Assembly (NCBI GenBank): GCA_031285975.1
Contig: JAITVE010000129.1
Span: 1-9,906, forward strand
Reading direction: 5' to 3'
Source of the DNA: Candidatus Adiutrix sp.
Lineage (GTDB): Bacteria > Desulfobacterota > Desulfarculia > Adiutricales > Adiutricaceae
Length of the DNA: 9,906 nucleotides
Position numbers and translations under genes: made by a program. The notes under the pieces were generated by a model, which saw only the letters and a program-made list of their open reading frames with translations, did no database searches and was not told the DNA's origin. Below are positions 1-6,739 of the stretch, in pieces (within the stretch, counting starts at the first letter, position 1; each line of letters starts with the position of its first letter).

Positions 1-611
1 CCCGGCCGACGGCTGAAGTCAAGCGCGCGATCAAACAGATTCTGGGTTTCAAGGCCATCTGGTTTTTGGGCATTTTCCATGGCCTGTCCTATGGCTCGCT
101 GAACAACCTGGGCAACTGGCTGCCCTCCATGCTGGCGGATTTGGACGGCGGCCAGGCGGCGGACTGGGCCGGGGCCGCCGTGGCCGTGCTGCTCCTGGGC
201 GCCTTTGGCCGGGCCTTCGGCGGCCGCCTTCTCGGCTGGTGGAGCCGGGGGCGGGGGGTGACCCTGGCCGTGCTGGCGATTCTTATCCTCTACCTTATCA
301 TGGGCCTGGCCGGGCAGAAATACGCCCTTTTGGGCGGGGCCATGCTGATGGCCCTGGCTTGCGGCTCTACCTACGGCGGGGTGTTCACCCTCAGCGCCTC
401 AGCCGGGGCGGCCTACGCGGCCACAGCCATGGGGGTGATGAACACCATCGGCAACCTGGTCAACGTGGGGCTGACCCTGGTGTTCGGCTATGTGCGGCAG
501 TATACCGGCGAATTCAGCCTGAGCCTGATAGCCGTCAGCGTATTGGGGATGGTTTGCTGGCTGGCCGGGCGCAAGCTGATACTTGAGATGGATGAGCGGA
601 GCCGCCCATGA
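1..611 (+). CDS. MFS-type transporter, C-terminal part (5' end outside window)
   Basis: The frame is open from the first complete codon at base 3 to the TGA at 609-611, so only the last ~202 residues are seen. A TTG at 66 lies inside the open frame and is unlikely to be the start. The protein has several hydrophobic helices separated by short polar loops. A loop containing GRAFGGRLLGWWSRGRG resembles the glycine/arginine-rich motif A loop found between helices in major facilitator proteins, and the last helix is followed by a short charged tail (ERSRP). It should be an inner-membrane transporter; the substrate cannot be read from this fragment. Its stop codon overlaps the next ATG (ATGA, 608-611), so it is probably translationally coupled to the molybdenum-cofactor gene. 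That suggests import or export of something linked to the molybdenum hydroxylase system, such as its substrate. Family assignment is moderate because the N-terminal half is missing. Confidence 0.72.
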   Translation, partial: RPTAEVKRAIKQILGFKAIWFLGIFHGLSYGSLNNLGNWLPSMLADLDGGQAADWAGAAVAVLLLGAFGRAFGGRLLGWWSRGRGVTLAVLAILILYLIMGLAGQKYALLGGAMLMALACGSTYGGVFTLSASAGAAYAATAMGVMNTIGNLVNVGLTLVFGYVRQYTGEFSLSLIAVSVLGMVCWLAGRKLILEMDERSRP

Positions 612-1231
612 GCCGGGTTAGCGCGGTGATTTTAGCCGCCGGGAAGGCCATGCGGGCCGGGGGGCCGAAAGTGGCCTGGCCAGTGGAGGGCCTCCCCTCG
701 GTGCGCCGGGTGGCGGAAGCGGCCCTGGGGGCCCGAGCCGTCACCGAAGTGCTGGCCGTCACCGGGGCCTGGGAGGCCGAAGTGCGGGAGGCTTTGCGCG
801 GGCTGGCCGTGAAAATCGTGCCCAACCCGGACTACGCCGCCGGGCAGTCCGCCAGCTTGGCCGCCGCGCTCCGGGCCGTGGAGCCGGGGGCCGGGGCCGC
901 GCTGTTCCTTTTGGCTGACCAGCCCTTTATCACTTCGCAAATTATCGGCGATCTGGTACAATTTGCCAGAAACAGCTCCGCCACCATCGTCGCGCCCCTG
1001 TGCCGGGGTCGGCGGCGCAACCCGGCCCTTTTCAAGCTGCCCCGCTGGCGGGACGCTCTGCTGCAAGCCGGGGGCGACCGGGGCGGGCGCGGCCTCATCG
1101 AGGCCCACCCCGAGGAGTTGGCCCTCTGCCCCTTTGACGACGCTTTCGAACGCTGTTTTCTCGATTTCGACACTCCCGCCGAGTATGAGAGGATGCTCCA
1201 TGCCCCCGCGCAACACCCTGATAATCATTAA
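608..1231 (+). CDS. mocA: Molybdenum cofactor cytidylyltransferase-like protein (MocA/YgfJ family)
   Basis: A 207-residue NTP-transferase. Visible motifs are the nucleotide-binding loop LAAGKAMRAGGPK (residues 9-21, with G12, R16 and K21), NPDYAAGQSASL (73-84), LLADQPF (101-107, with D104 as likely metal ligand), GRRRNPALF (134-142), GGDRGGR (155-161) and DFDTP (186-190). This order is typical of MocA/YgfJ proteins of about 190-210 residues. MocA joins CTP to molybdopterin to give the cytosine dinucleotide cofactor used by xanthine-dehydrogenase-family hydroxylases; the YgfJ subgroup occurs with selenium-dependent molybdenum hydroxylases. It acts in the cytoplasm. The ATG at 608 overlaps the transporter stop and has CGGAG (597-601) six bases upstream. 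Its 3' end overlaps the next gene by 32 bases. The YqeB neighbour supports the YgfJ-type role. CTP rather than GTP specificity is inferred from family only. Confidence 0.88.
   Translation: MSRVSAVILAAGKAMRAGGPKVAWPVEGLPSVRRVAEAALGARAVTEVLAVTGAWEAEVREALRGLAVKIVPNPDYAAGQSASLAAALRAVEPGAGAALFLLADQPFITSQIIGDLVQFARNSSATIVAPLCRGRRRNPALFKLPRWRDALLQAGGDRGGRGLIEAHPEELALCPFDDAFERCFLDFDTPAEYERMLHAPAQHPDNH
1187..1192 (+). promoter_or_regulatory. Ribosome binding site that fixes the yqeB start
   Basis: GAGAGG lies inside the end of the mocA gene, seven bases before the ATG at 1200. It favours that start over the in-frame ATG at 1185, which precedes this site and would add five residues before the conserved N-terminus. 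Confidence 0.6.
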
Positions 1232-2003
1232 AGGAGCCGGCGATATCGCCACCGGTGTGGCCCACCGCCTCCACCGCTGCGGCTATGCGCTGCTGATGCT
1301 GGAGTTGGAGCGGCCCACGGCCATCCGCCGCACTGTGGCCTTCAGCCAGGCTATGTATGACGGCCAGGCCACGGTGGAGGGCATAACCGCCGAGCGGGCC
1401 AGCCTGGACACTTTCCGCCAGGTTGTGGCCGAGGGCCGGGTGCCTGTGGTGACCGGGGCCGAGACGGAGCGGCTGGAGGCCCTGGCCCCGGCGGCCTTCG
1501 TGGAAGCCACCCTTTCGAAAAAGAACACCGGCCTCACCCGCCGGGCGGGCCGCACAACCCTGGCCCTGGGCCCCGGTTACGTGGCCGGGCAGGACGCGGA
1601 CGCGGTGGTGGAGACCAACCGGGGCCACTTCCTGGGCCGCCTGATTCTGGAAGGCACCGCCGAAGCCAACACCGGGCAGCCGGGCCTCATCGGCGGTTAC
1701 GACCGGGAACGGTTATTGCTCGCCCCCGCCGCCGGGGAAGCGGCGTTCACGGCGCAGATAGGGCAGGCCGTCACTGCGGGCGAGACCCTGGGGCGGGTGG
1801 GGGACGCGCCCATCACGGCGGCCATTGGCGGCGTGCTGCGGGGGGCCCTCCAAAACGGCCTCACCGTGCCGCAAAATTTCAAAATCGGCGACATCGACCC
1901 CCGCCCCGAAGCCGGGGCCTTCATCCACACCCCCTCCGACAAAGCCAGAGCCGTAGCCGGAGGGGTGCTGGAAGGGCTTTTATACTTCGGTGTTACACCG
2001 TAA
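1200..2003 (+). CDS. yqeB: YqeB-family selenium-dependent molybdenum hydroxylase system protein
   Basis: From the ATG at 1200 the protein is 267 residues, a length I expect for the stand-alone bacterial YqeB domain. Recognisable blocks are the N-terminal IIIKGAGDIATGVAHRLHR stretch (glycine-rich GAGD at 12-15), LALGPGYVAGQDADAVVETN (121-140), RGHFLGRLI (141-149), NTGQPGLIGGY (157-167) and a C-terminal KIGDIDPR (228-235). The family is named for its co-occurrence with selenium-dependent molybdenum hydroxylases. Its biochemical step is not established, though a role in cofactor maturation or insertion is usually assumed. It overlaps mocA by 32 bases in a different frame, so the two are surely co-transcribed and probably coupled. 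A longer in-frame reading from 963 exists but runs through mocA in the wrong frame and lacks family character. YqeC, SelD and other selenium genes are not seen in the window. Confidence 0.88.
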   Translation: MPPRNTLIIIKGAGDIATGVAHRLHRCGYALLMLELERPTAIRRTVAFSQAMYDGQATVEGITAERASLDTFRQVVAEGRVPVVTGAETERLEALAPAAFVEATLSKKNTGLTRRAGRTTLALGPGYVAGQDADAVVETNRGHFLGRLILEGTAEANTGQPGLIGGYDRERLLLAPAAGEAAFTAQIGQAVTAGETLGRVGDAPITAAIGGVLRGALQNGLTVPQNFKIGDIDPRPEAGAFIHTPSDKARAVAGGVLEGLLYFGVTP

Positions 2004-2058
2004 AGGGTGGCAGTGTGGAGCCCGCCGTCTCCCGTTGCACCCTACATACCGCCCCGCC

Positions 2059-2084
2059 GTCACCCCGGCGAAGGCCGGGGCTCA
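2059..2084 (+). repeat. REP-like palindromic element A
   Basis: GTCA is followed by a perfect hairpin: arm CCCCGGC (2063-2069), loop GAAG, arm GCCGGGG (2074-2080), then CTCA. This matches the widespread extragenic palindromes with a GTCA head and a GC-rich stem that cause spurious 'PAKAGAH' peptides in translation. It lies between yqeB and the radical SAM gene and may also stop or stabilise the yqeB transcript; no T-run follows. Confidence 0.75.
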
Positions 2085-2147
2085 TGCTTTTCTCTTTGTG
2101 CCGCTGACCAAGCTGATTATCGCCTTCGCCCTTTGTCAGCCCACAGC

Positions 2148-2173
2148 GTCATTCCTGCGGAGGCAGGAATCCA
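2148..2173 (+). repeat. REP-like palindromic element B
   Basis: GTCA at 2148-2151 overlaps the stem, and the hairpin is ATTCCTGC (2151-2158), loop GGAG, GCAGGAAT (2163-2170), then CCA. It has the same design as element A 89 bases upstream (GTCA head, 7-8 bp stem, four-base loop, same orientation) but a different stem sequence, so it belongs to a sister subfamily. A 6-bp inverted repeat, GCTGAC (2103-2108) and GTCAGC (2135-2140), lies between the two. Confidence 0.75.
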
Positions 2174-2246
2174 TTTTCATTGGAGCCGCTATTTACCGAT
2201 ACGTTTGTTCCTCTGAGTCTTAAGAGCGAGAGAGCAGCCTGGCATT

Positions 2247-3503
2247 ATGAATCACGAGCTCATCAAAAAGGTGGAAATACTGGCCGACGCGGCTAAATAT
2301 GACGTGTCCTGCTCCTCCAGCGGGGTCAGCCGCACGAACAAGGGCGGGCTCGGCAACGCCGCCGGGTGGGGCATTTGCCACACCTACACGGCGGACGGGC
2401 GTTGCGTGTCCCTTTTGAAAACCTTGATGAGCAACTATTGCCTCTACGACTGCGCCTACTGCGTTAACCGCCGCTCCAACGACATCCCCCGCGCCAGCTT
2501 CACCAGCCGGGAACTGGCCGAACTGACCATCGAATTTTACCGCCGCAACTACATCGAGGGCCTCTTCCTCAGTTCCGGGGTGCTGAAAAACCCCGACCAC
2601 ACCATGGAACTGATGATCGGCGTGCTGAAAGATTTGCGCCAGGTTCACCGCTTCAACGGCTACATCCACCTCAAAACCATCCCCGGGGCCAGCCGGGAAC
2701 TGGTGCGCCAGGCCGGGCTCCACGCCGACCGCCTGAGCGTCAACATCGAAATCCCCACGGAAATCAATCTCAAAAAGCTGGCCCCGGAAAAAGACCACCA
2801 GAGCGTCTACCGCCCCATGAACCAAATCCGCGAAGGCATTTTGGAAAACCGGGAAGACCGCCGAAAATACCGCTCCGCGCCCCGCTTTGTCCCCGCCGGG
2901 CAGAGCACCCAGGTCATCATCGGCGCCTCCGGCGAAAGCGACCGCGACATTCTCAGCCTCTCCGCCGGGCTCTACAGCCGCTCGGAACTCAAGCGCGTCT
3001 ACTATTCCGGCTTCGTCCCCGTCAACGCCTACGACCCGCGCCTGCCGCGCCTGAAAGCCGCGCCCCTGGTGCGGGAAAACCGCCTCTACCAGGCCGATTG
3101 GCTCCTGCGCTTTTACGGCTTCGAGGCCTCGGAAATCACCGACGGCCCCACCCCCGACCTCGACCTGGAAATGGATCCCAAACTGGCCTGGGCCATCCGC
3201 CATCCCGAGTGGTTCCCCGTGGACGTGAACCGCGACGACTACCAGCGCATCCTGCGCGTGCCCGGCCTGGGGGTGCGCTCGGCCAGGCTCATCGTCATGG
3301 CCCGGCGGCGCGGAACGCTGCGGCCCGAGCACCTGGCCAAAATGGGCGTGATAATGAAACGGGCCTCCTTTTTCATCACCTGCGGCCGCCCGAGCCTCAG
3401 CACCATAGGCGACCTCGGCCCCGAGCACGTCCGCCGCCTGGTGCTGGGCAAAAAAAAGAGCAAAACCGACCCCCGCCAGCTCTTATTGCCCTTTCCCGAA
3501 TAA
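2247..3503 (+). CDS. Radical SAM protein of the putative DNA modification/repair family, with HhH domain
   Basis: A 418-residue protein. The radical SAM cluster motif is C65-LYD-C69-AY-C72 (CX3CX2C), which binds the [4Fe-4S] cluster that cleaves S-adenosylmethionine. Further cysteines sit at 22, 44 and 53 in a conserved-looking N-terminal region (ILADAAKYDVSCSSSG). The middle (about 80-290) should form the partial TIM barrel. Residues 334-354 (RILRVPGLGVRSARLIVMARR) form a helix-hairpin-helix motif that binds DNA backbones. The length and order match the family described as 'putative DNA modification/repair radical SAM protein', which is known to pair with a second DNA-metabolism protein or a uracil-DNA-glycosylase-like fusion. 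No such partner lies next to it here. The tail ends QLLLPFPE; QLLLPF (411-416) resembles a sliding-clamp binding peptide. The ribosome binding site is weak (GAGAGAG at 2228-2234, 12 bases before the ATG). The chemical reaction is unknown. Confidence 0.88.
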   Translation: MNHELIKKVEILADAAKYDVSCSSSGVSRTNKGGLGNAAGWGICHTYTADGRCVSLLKTLMSNYCLYDCAYCVNRRSNDIPRASFTSRELAELTIEFYRRNYIEGLFLSSGVLKNPDHTMELMIGVLKDLRQVHRFNGYIHLKTIPGASRELVRQAGLHADRLSVNIEIPTEINLKKLAPEKDHQSVYRPMNQIREGILENREDRRKYRSAPRFVPAGQSTQVIIGASGESDRDILSLSAGLYSRSELKRVYYSGFVPVNAYDPRLPRLKAAPLVRENRLYQADWLLRFYGFEASEITDGPTPDLDLEMDPKLAWAIRHPEWFPVDVNRDDYQRILRVPGLGVRSARLIVMARRRGTLRPEHLAKMGVIMKRASFFITCGRPSLSTIGDLGPEHVRRLVLGKKKSKTDPRQLLLPFPE

Positions 3504-3512
3504 AAAAAGATA

Positions 3513-3521
3513 TGCTATAAT
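3513..3521 (+). promoter_or_regulatory. Extended -10 promoter for the glutamine synthetase gene
   Basis: TGCTATAAT is a perfect extended -10 (TGn plus TATAAT), ten bases after the radical SAM stop codon. No good -35 lies 16-18 bases upstream, as is common for extended -10 promoters. Transcription would start near 3528, giving a leader of about 55 bases before the ATG at 3584. It lets the synthetase be transcribed apart from the gene upstream. Confidence 0.65.
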
Positions 3522-3583
3522 CCCCTCGTTCCATACATAACGCCCGGCCCGCAGCGGCCCAGCCATTACAAAGGATACCTACT

Positions 3584-5014
3584 ATGTTTACGAAACTTGA
3601 CGAGGCCAAAAAATTCATCGCCGACAACGGCATCAAAATGGTCGATTTCATGATGATCGACTTAAACGGCCGCTGGCGGCACCTGACCATCCCGGCGGGC
3701 CGCCTGACGGAGCACACCCTGAAGCACGGCATCGGCTTTGACGGCTCCAACTACGGCTTCGCGCCCGTGGAAAAGAGCGACATGGTCTTCGTGCCCGACC
3801 TGGGCAGCGCCTATGTCGATGAATTCGCCGAGGTGCCCACCCTGGCCATGATCGGCGAGGTGTTCGTCATTGACCTGCCGGAAAACCGCCGTTTCGACCA
3901 GGACCCGCGCAACGTGGCCTACCACGCCCAGGAATTTATGCGCAAAACCGGCCTGGCCGACGAAATGCGCATTGGCCCGGAGTTTGAGTTCCACGTCTTC
4001 GACCACGTGAGCTACGCGGTGCAGCCCAACGGCTCCAAATACCGCGTCGATACCAGCCAGGCCGAGTGGAACACTGGCGACGAAGGCCGCAACCTGGGCT
4101 ACAAAATGGCCCGCAAAAGCGGCTACCACATGGCCCCGCCCCTGGATATTTTGAGCGGCTTCCGCTCCCGCGTGACCATGCTCATGGAAAAGCAGGGCAT
4201 CGCCGTGAAATATCATCACCACGAAGTCGGCGGCCCCGGCCAGTTGGAAATCGAGGTGGAATTCGGCGGCCTCCTGGAAATGGCCGACAAGACCATGATG
4301 ACCAAGTACCTGATAAAGAACACCGCCGTCGCGGAAAACAAAACCGCCACCTTCATGCCCAAGCCGATTTTCGCCGAAGCGGGCAACGGCCTCCATGTGC
4401 ACATGCACCTGTTCAAGGACGGGCAGCCCCTTTTCTACGATGCCGACGGTTACTCCCAGCTCAGCGAAACGGCCCTGCACTTCATCGGCGGACTCCTGAC
4501 CCACGCCCGCGCCCTCTGCGCCTTCACCAACCCCAGCACCAACTCCTACAAGCGGCTGGTGCCCGGCTATGAAGCCCCGGTGACCATCGGCTACGCCACC
4601 TCCAACCGCAGCAGCGTCATCCGCATCCCGGCCTACGCCAAGGCCCCCCAGGATAAGCGTTTCGAACTGCGCTCCCCGGACGGCACCTGCAACCCCTACT
4701 ATGCCTACGCCGCCATCCTCATGGCCGGGCTCGACGGCGTGCAGAAAAAAATCGACCCCCACAAAGAAGGTTTCGGCCCCTACGACTTCAACCTCTACAA
4801 CCTCACGCCCGAGGAGCAAAAGAAAATCCGCCAGCTTCCCCGCTCCCTCGACGAAGCCCTGGACGCCCTCATCGCCGACCACGGCTTCCTCACCGCCGGC
4901 AATGTCTTTCCCCAGCGCCTCATCGACCTCTGGATAGCCAACAAGCGCGCCGAAGCCGCCCGCTACAACCAGTTGCCGCAGCCCGTGGAATTCGAAATGT
5001 ATTACGACCTGTAA
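3584..5014 (+). CDS. glnA: Type I glutamine synthetase
   Basis: A 476-residue, full-length enzyme that makes glutamine from glutamate, ammonia and ATP, normally as a cytoplasmic dodecamer. Visible landmarks: the FDGS loop (52-55), GPEFEF with metal ligands E133 and E135, HHHEV with E214, E222, the GNGLHVHM block (267-274, H271), ATP-site KTATFMPKP (253-261), NPSTNSYKRLVPGYEAP with the flap glutamate E330, RIP at 347-349 and RFELRSPDG (359-367). All core residues appear intact. The stretch at about 144-185 looks like the extra segment of the beta subtype. The motif NLYNLTPEE places Y405 where the adenylylated tyrosine sits in enterobacterial GlnA (NLYDLP), so that control is possible but not shown. 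The start is supported by AAAGGA (3570-3575), eight bases upstream. The gene has its own extended -10 promoter and ends convergent to the sigma-54 activator. A role in assimilating nitrogen from nearby catabolism is possible but inferred. Confidence 0.95.
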   Translation: MFTKLDEAKKFIADNGIKMVDFMMIDLNGRWRHLTIPAGRLTEHTLKHGIGFDGSNYGFAPVEKSDMVFVPDLGSAYVDEFAEVPTLAMIGEVFVIDLPENRRFDQDPRNVAYHAQEFMRKTGLADEMRIGPEFEFHVFDHVSYAVQPNGSKYRVDTSQAEWNTGDEGRNLGYKMARKSGYHMAPPLDILSGFRSRVTMLMEKQGIAVKYHHHEVGGPGQLEIEVEFGGLLEMADKTMMTKYLIKNTAVAENKTATFMPKPIFAEAGNGLHVHMHLFKDGQPLFYDADGYSQLSETALHFIGGLLTHARALCAFTNPSTNSYKRLVPGYEAPVTIGYATSNRSSVIRIPAYAKAPQDKRFELRSPDGTCNPYYAYAAILMAGLDGVQKKIDPHKEGFGPYDFNLYNLTPEEQKKIRQLPRSLDEALDALIADHGFLTAGNVFPQRLIDLWIANKRAEAARYNQLPQPVEFEMYYDL

Positions 5015-5016
5015 TG

Positions 5017-5039
5017 AGAAGCTTCGCGGCGAAGATTCT
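5017..5039. repeat. Imperfect palindrome just after glnA
   Basis: AGAA-G-CTTCGC, central G, GCGAAG-A-TTCT: 10 of 11 positions pair around base 5028. It starts three bases after the glnA stop. GCTTCGC recurs at 5105-5111, at the far side of the dyad cluster, next to a small CTTC-GCAT-GAAG hairpin (5106-5117), so the two may bound one composite repeat. Confidence 0.5.
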
Positions 5040-5049
5040 GGATTAGCAT

Positions 5050-5064
5050 GGGGACAGTGTCCCC
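5050..5064. repeat. 15-base palindrome GGGGACA-G-TGTCCCC
   Basis: Perfect 7-bp arms around a single central G. The one-base centre suits a dimeric protein site or a repeat element better than an RNA hairpin. It is followed by TTGACCCC and then the stronger hairpin at 5074. Confidence 0.55.
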
Positions 5065-5073
5065 TTGACCCCT

Positions 5074-5102
5074 TCTGAAAGGCGGAGGAACCGCCTTTCA
5101 GA
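5074..5102. terminator. Strong hairpin between convergent glnA and activator genes
   Basis: Perfect 12-bp arms, TCTGAAAGGCGG (5074-5085) and CCGCCTTTCAGA (5091-5102), with the five-base loop AGGAA. Its position between two convergent genes suits a two-way terminator, but neither strand has a proper T-run after the stem, so it may instead be a repeat element or a 3' end stabiliser. Confidence 0.5.
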
Positions 5103-5160
5103 TTGCTTCGCATGAAGAGCGGTGTCGGTTTGGGGGTGATCGGCGCCGCAGGTAACACGC

Positions 5161-5184
5161 AGCCGCTCGCGCCTGGCAGCGGCT
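5161..5184. terminator. Possible hairpin after the sigma-54 activator gene
   Basis: AGCCGCT (5161-5167) and AGCGGCT (5178-5184) form a 7-bp stem with a ten-base loop, 13 bases beyond the stop codon of the minus-strand gene. No T-run is visible on the minus strand and only TTT on the plus strand. A weak call. Confidence 0.3.
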
Positions 5185-5197
5185 TTGTCGCGTGGGG

Positions 5198-6631
5198 TTA
5201 AATTGCGAATTGCTCTTTGGTGAGGCCCAGCTTTTTGAGGCGGTAGGCCAGGCGTTGGCGGGAAACGCCCAGGCGGCGGGCGGCTTCAGTGATGGAGCCT
5301 CGGGCGGCTATCATGGTGGCCATAATTTCATCGCGGCCCGGCTTGAAAAGGCCGATGGAGTCCAGGGGCGCGGACGGGCTCGGCAGGGGGGTCGCCAGGG
5401 CCGGGCGGGGCGGCTGGAAGGCGGCGCCGCCGGGGGCTGACGGCTCCGGGGAAGCGATGATCAGGTGGCGGAAATAGTGGGGCAGGTGGGAGACGTCGAT
5501 CATGCCGTTGTCCGGGATGATGTTCAGGGCGCCCTCAATGACGTTTTCCAGTTCGCGCACATTGCCCGGCCAGTGGTGGTGCTTGAGGATCAGCATGGCT
5601 TCGCCGGTGAGGCCGCTGGTCTTTTTTTTCAGGATGGCGGTGTGCTTGTTGATGAAAAATGATATCAGGCCCGGCAAGTCCGTCATCCGCTCTCGCAGCG
5701 GCGGGATGTTGATGATGACCACCCCCAGGCGGTAAAACAGGTCGGCCCGCACCCGCCCGGCCTGCACGGCCTCCAGCGGTTCGCCGGAAAACGAACTGAT
5801 GATGCGGATATCCAAATCCTTTTCCTCCATGGCCCCCACCCGGCGCACCCGGCGCTCCTGAATCACCCGCAACAGTTTGGGCTGCAAATCCAGCGGCATG
5901 GAATCCACTTCGTCTAAATAGATGGTGCCGCCCTGGGCCTGTTCGAAGAGGCCGGGGCTGTTCTGCGCTCCGGTGAAGGCTCCCTTGACCGAGCCGAAGA
6001 GCATCCCCTCCAACAAGGTTGAGGGGATGGCCGAGCAGTTTATGGCCACGTAGGGCTGGTTCACGCGGTGGGAATGGTCGTGAAGCTGGCGGGCCAGGAG
6101 TTCTTTGCCCGAGCCGGTTTCGCCGTAAATCAGGACGCTGGACGGGCTGTCCGCCGCCGACAGGGCCGCGTCGATGGACTGGCGGAAGGCCGGGGAACTG
6201 CCCACGAGGTTGCTGAACAGGATGGAGTTGCGGGCAATGCGGCTGCCCTCGCCCGCTTCCGGCTCCCGGTCTGCGGGGGTCACCAGGCAGATGCAGCCGC
6301 TCACCCGGCCGTTTTTGGAAAGCGGCAGCACGGTGTGGATAGAATTGACCACCCGGCCATGCACGGTTTCATACATTTCAAAAAGGTCGAACACCGGCTG
6401 GCCGGTGCGGAGGGCCGTGAGGATGGGGCTGTTGAGCGGCGAGGGCACGTAGAGCTCGGTGACGTGGCGGCCGATGATCCACTCGCGGGACAGGCCGTCT
6501 ATCTGGCTCTGAGTTTCGTTGCAATAGACGATCACCCCCTGCGCGTCGGAAATCAGGATGCCGGAGGGCAGGCTGTCCAGGGCCTCGCGGAGGTCGAGTT
6601 CGGGAATTTCCTGGGGCGGAAGCTTGGTCAT
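5198..6631 (-). CDS. Sigma-54-dependent activator with PAS sensor (RocR-like layout)
   Basis: A 477-residue transcription activator. The N-terminal ~115 residues read as a PAS sensor (ALDSLPSGILISDAQGVIVY, N38, then a glycine/valine-rich strand region ending VSGCICLV). The AAA+ domain follows: Walker A GETGSGKE (170-177), sigma-54 contact loop GAFTGA (217-222), Walker B GGTIYLDE (234-241), arginines R295 and R301, and sensor II NVRELEN (357-363, R359). A proline/alanine-rich linker (about 394-423) leads to a Fis-type helix-turn-helix (446-470, GSITEAARRLGVSRQRLAYR). All residues for ATPase and sigma-54 contact are intact. There is no receiver domain, so it probably senses a small molecule through PAS rather than a kinase. 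The start is set by GAGGTG (complement of 6637-6642), five bases before the ATG. It is divergent from the methyltransferase gene, which has a -24/-12 promoter, its most likely target. The ligand is unknown. Confidence 0.93.
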   Translation of the reverse strand: MTKLPPQEIPELDLREALDSLPSGILISDAQGVIVYCNETQSQIDGLSREWIIGRHVTELYVPSPLNSPILTALRTGQPVFDLFEMYETVHGRVVNSIHTVLPLSKNGRVSGCICLVTPADREPEAGEGSRIARNSILFSNLVGSSPAFRQSIDAALSAADSPSSVLIYGETGSGKELLARQLHDHSHRVNQPYVAINCSAIPSTLLEGMLFGSVKGAFTGAQNSPGLFEQAQGGTIYLDEVDSMPLDLQPKLLRVIQERRVRRVGAMEEKDLDIRIISSFSGEPLEAVQAGRVRADLFYRLGVVIINIPPLRERMTDLPGLISFFINKHTAILKKKTSGLTGEAMLILKHHHWPGNVRELENVIEGALNIIPDNGMIDVSHLPHYFRHLIIASPEPSAPGGAAFQPPRPALATPLPSPSAPLDSIGLFKPGRDEIMATMIAARGSITEAARRLGVSRQRLAYRLKKLGLTKEQFAI

Positions 6632-6636
6632 GGCTG

Positions 6637-6642
6637 CACCTC
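6637..6642 (-). promoter_or_regulatory. Ribosome binding site of the sigma-54 activator
   Basis: Read on the minus strand this is GAGGTG, followed by CAGCC and the ATG (complement of 6629-6631). The nearest upstream ATG (complement of 6642-6644) is out of frame, so the start is clear. Confidence 0.7.
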
Positions 6643-6739
6643 ATGGGGGAAAATATGTGGCCGCCCGCACTCAGCCGAACTGCTGGCCCGGCGCTGGAGC
6701 TGTGGCGGCGTAAGGCCCCCTTCGGGGCACGCAAAACGC

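Noticed and set aside
963..1199. Longer in-frame N-terminus for the YqeB-family protein
   Set aside because: This stretch is mocA read in another frame. The family N-terminus begins just after the ATG at 1200, which has a ribosome binding site.
1988..2000. CGGTGT-T-ACACCG palindrome at the yqeB stop codon, considered as a terminator
   Set aside because: Only a 5-bp usable stem, within the coding end, with no T-run after it.
1990..2223. Small open frames (69-77 codons) between yqeB and the radical SAM gene
   Set aside because: They run through the two REP-like hairpins and give the typical spurious 'PAKAGAH' and 'LRRQES' peptides. They have no good start signal.
2220..5158. Long minus-strand open frames opposite the radical SAM and glutamine synthetase genes (2220-3428 and 3662-5158)
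   Set aside because: They are antisense shadows caused by GC-rich codon use: low-complexity, glycine/valine/histidine-rich products opposite clearly recognisable genes.
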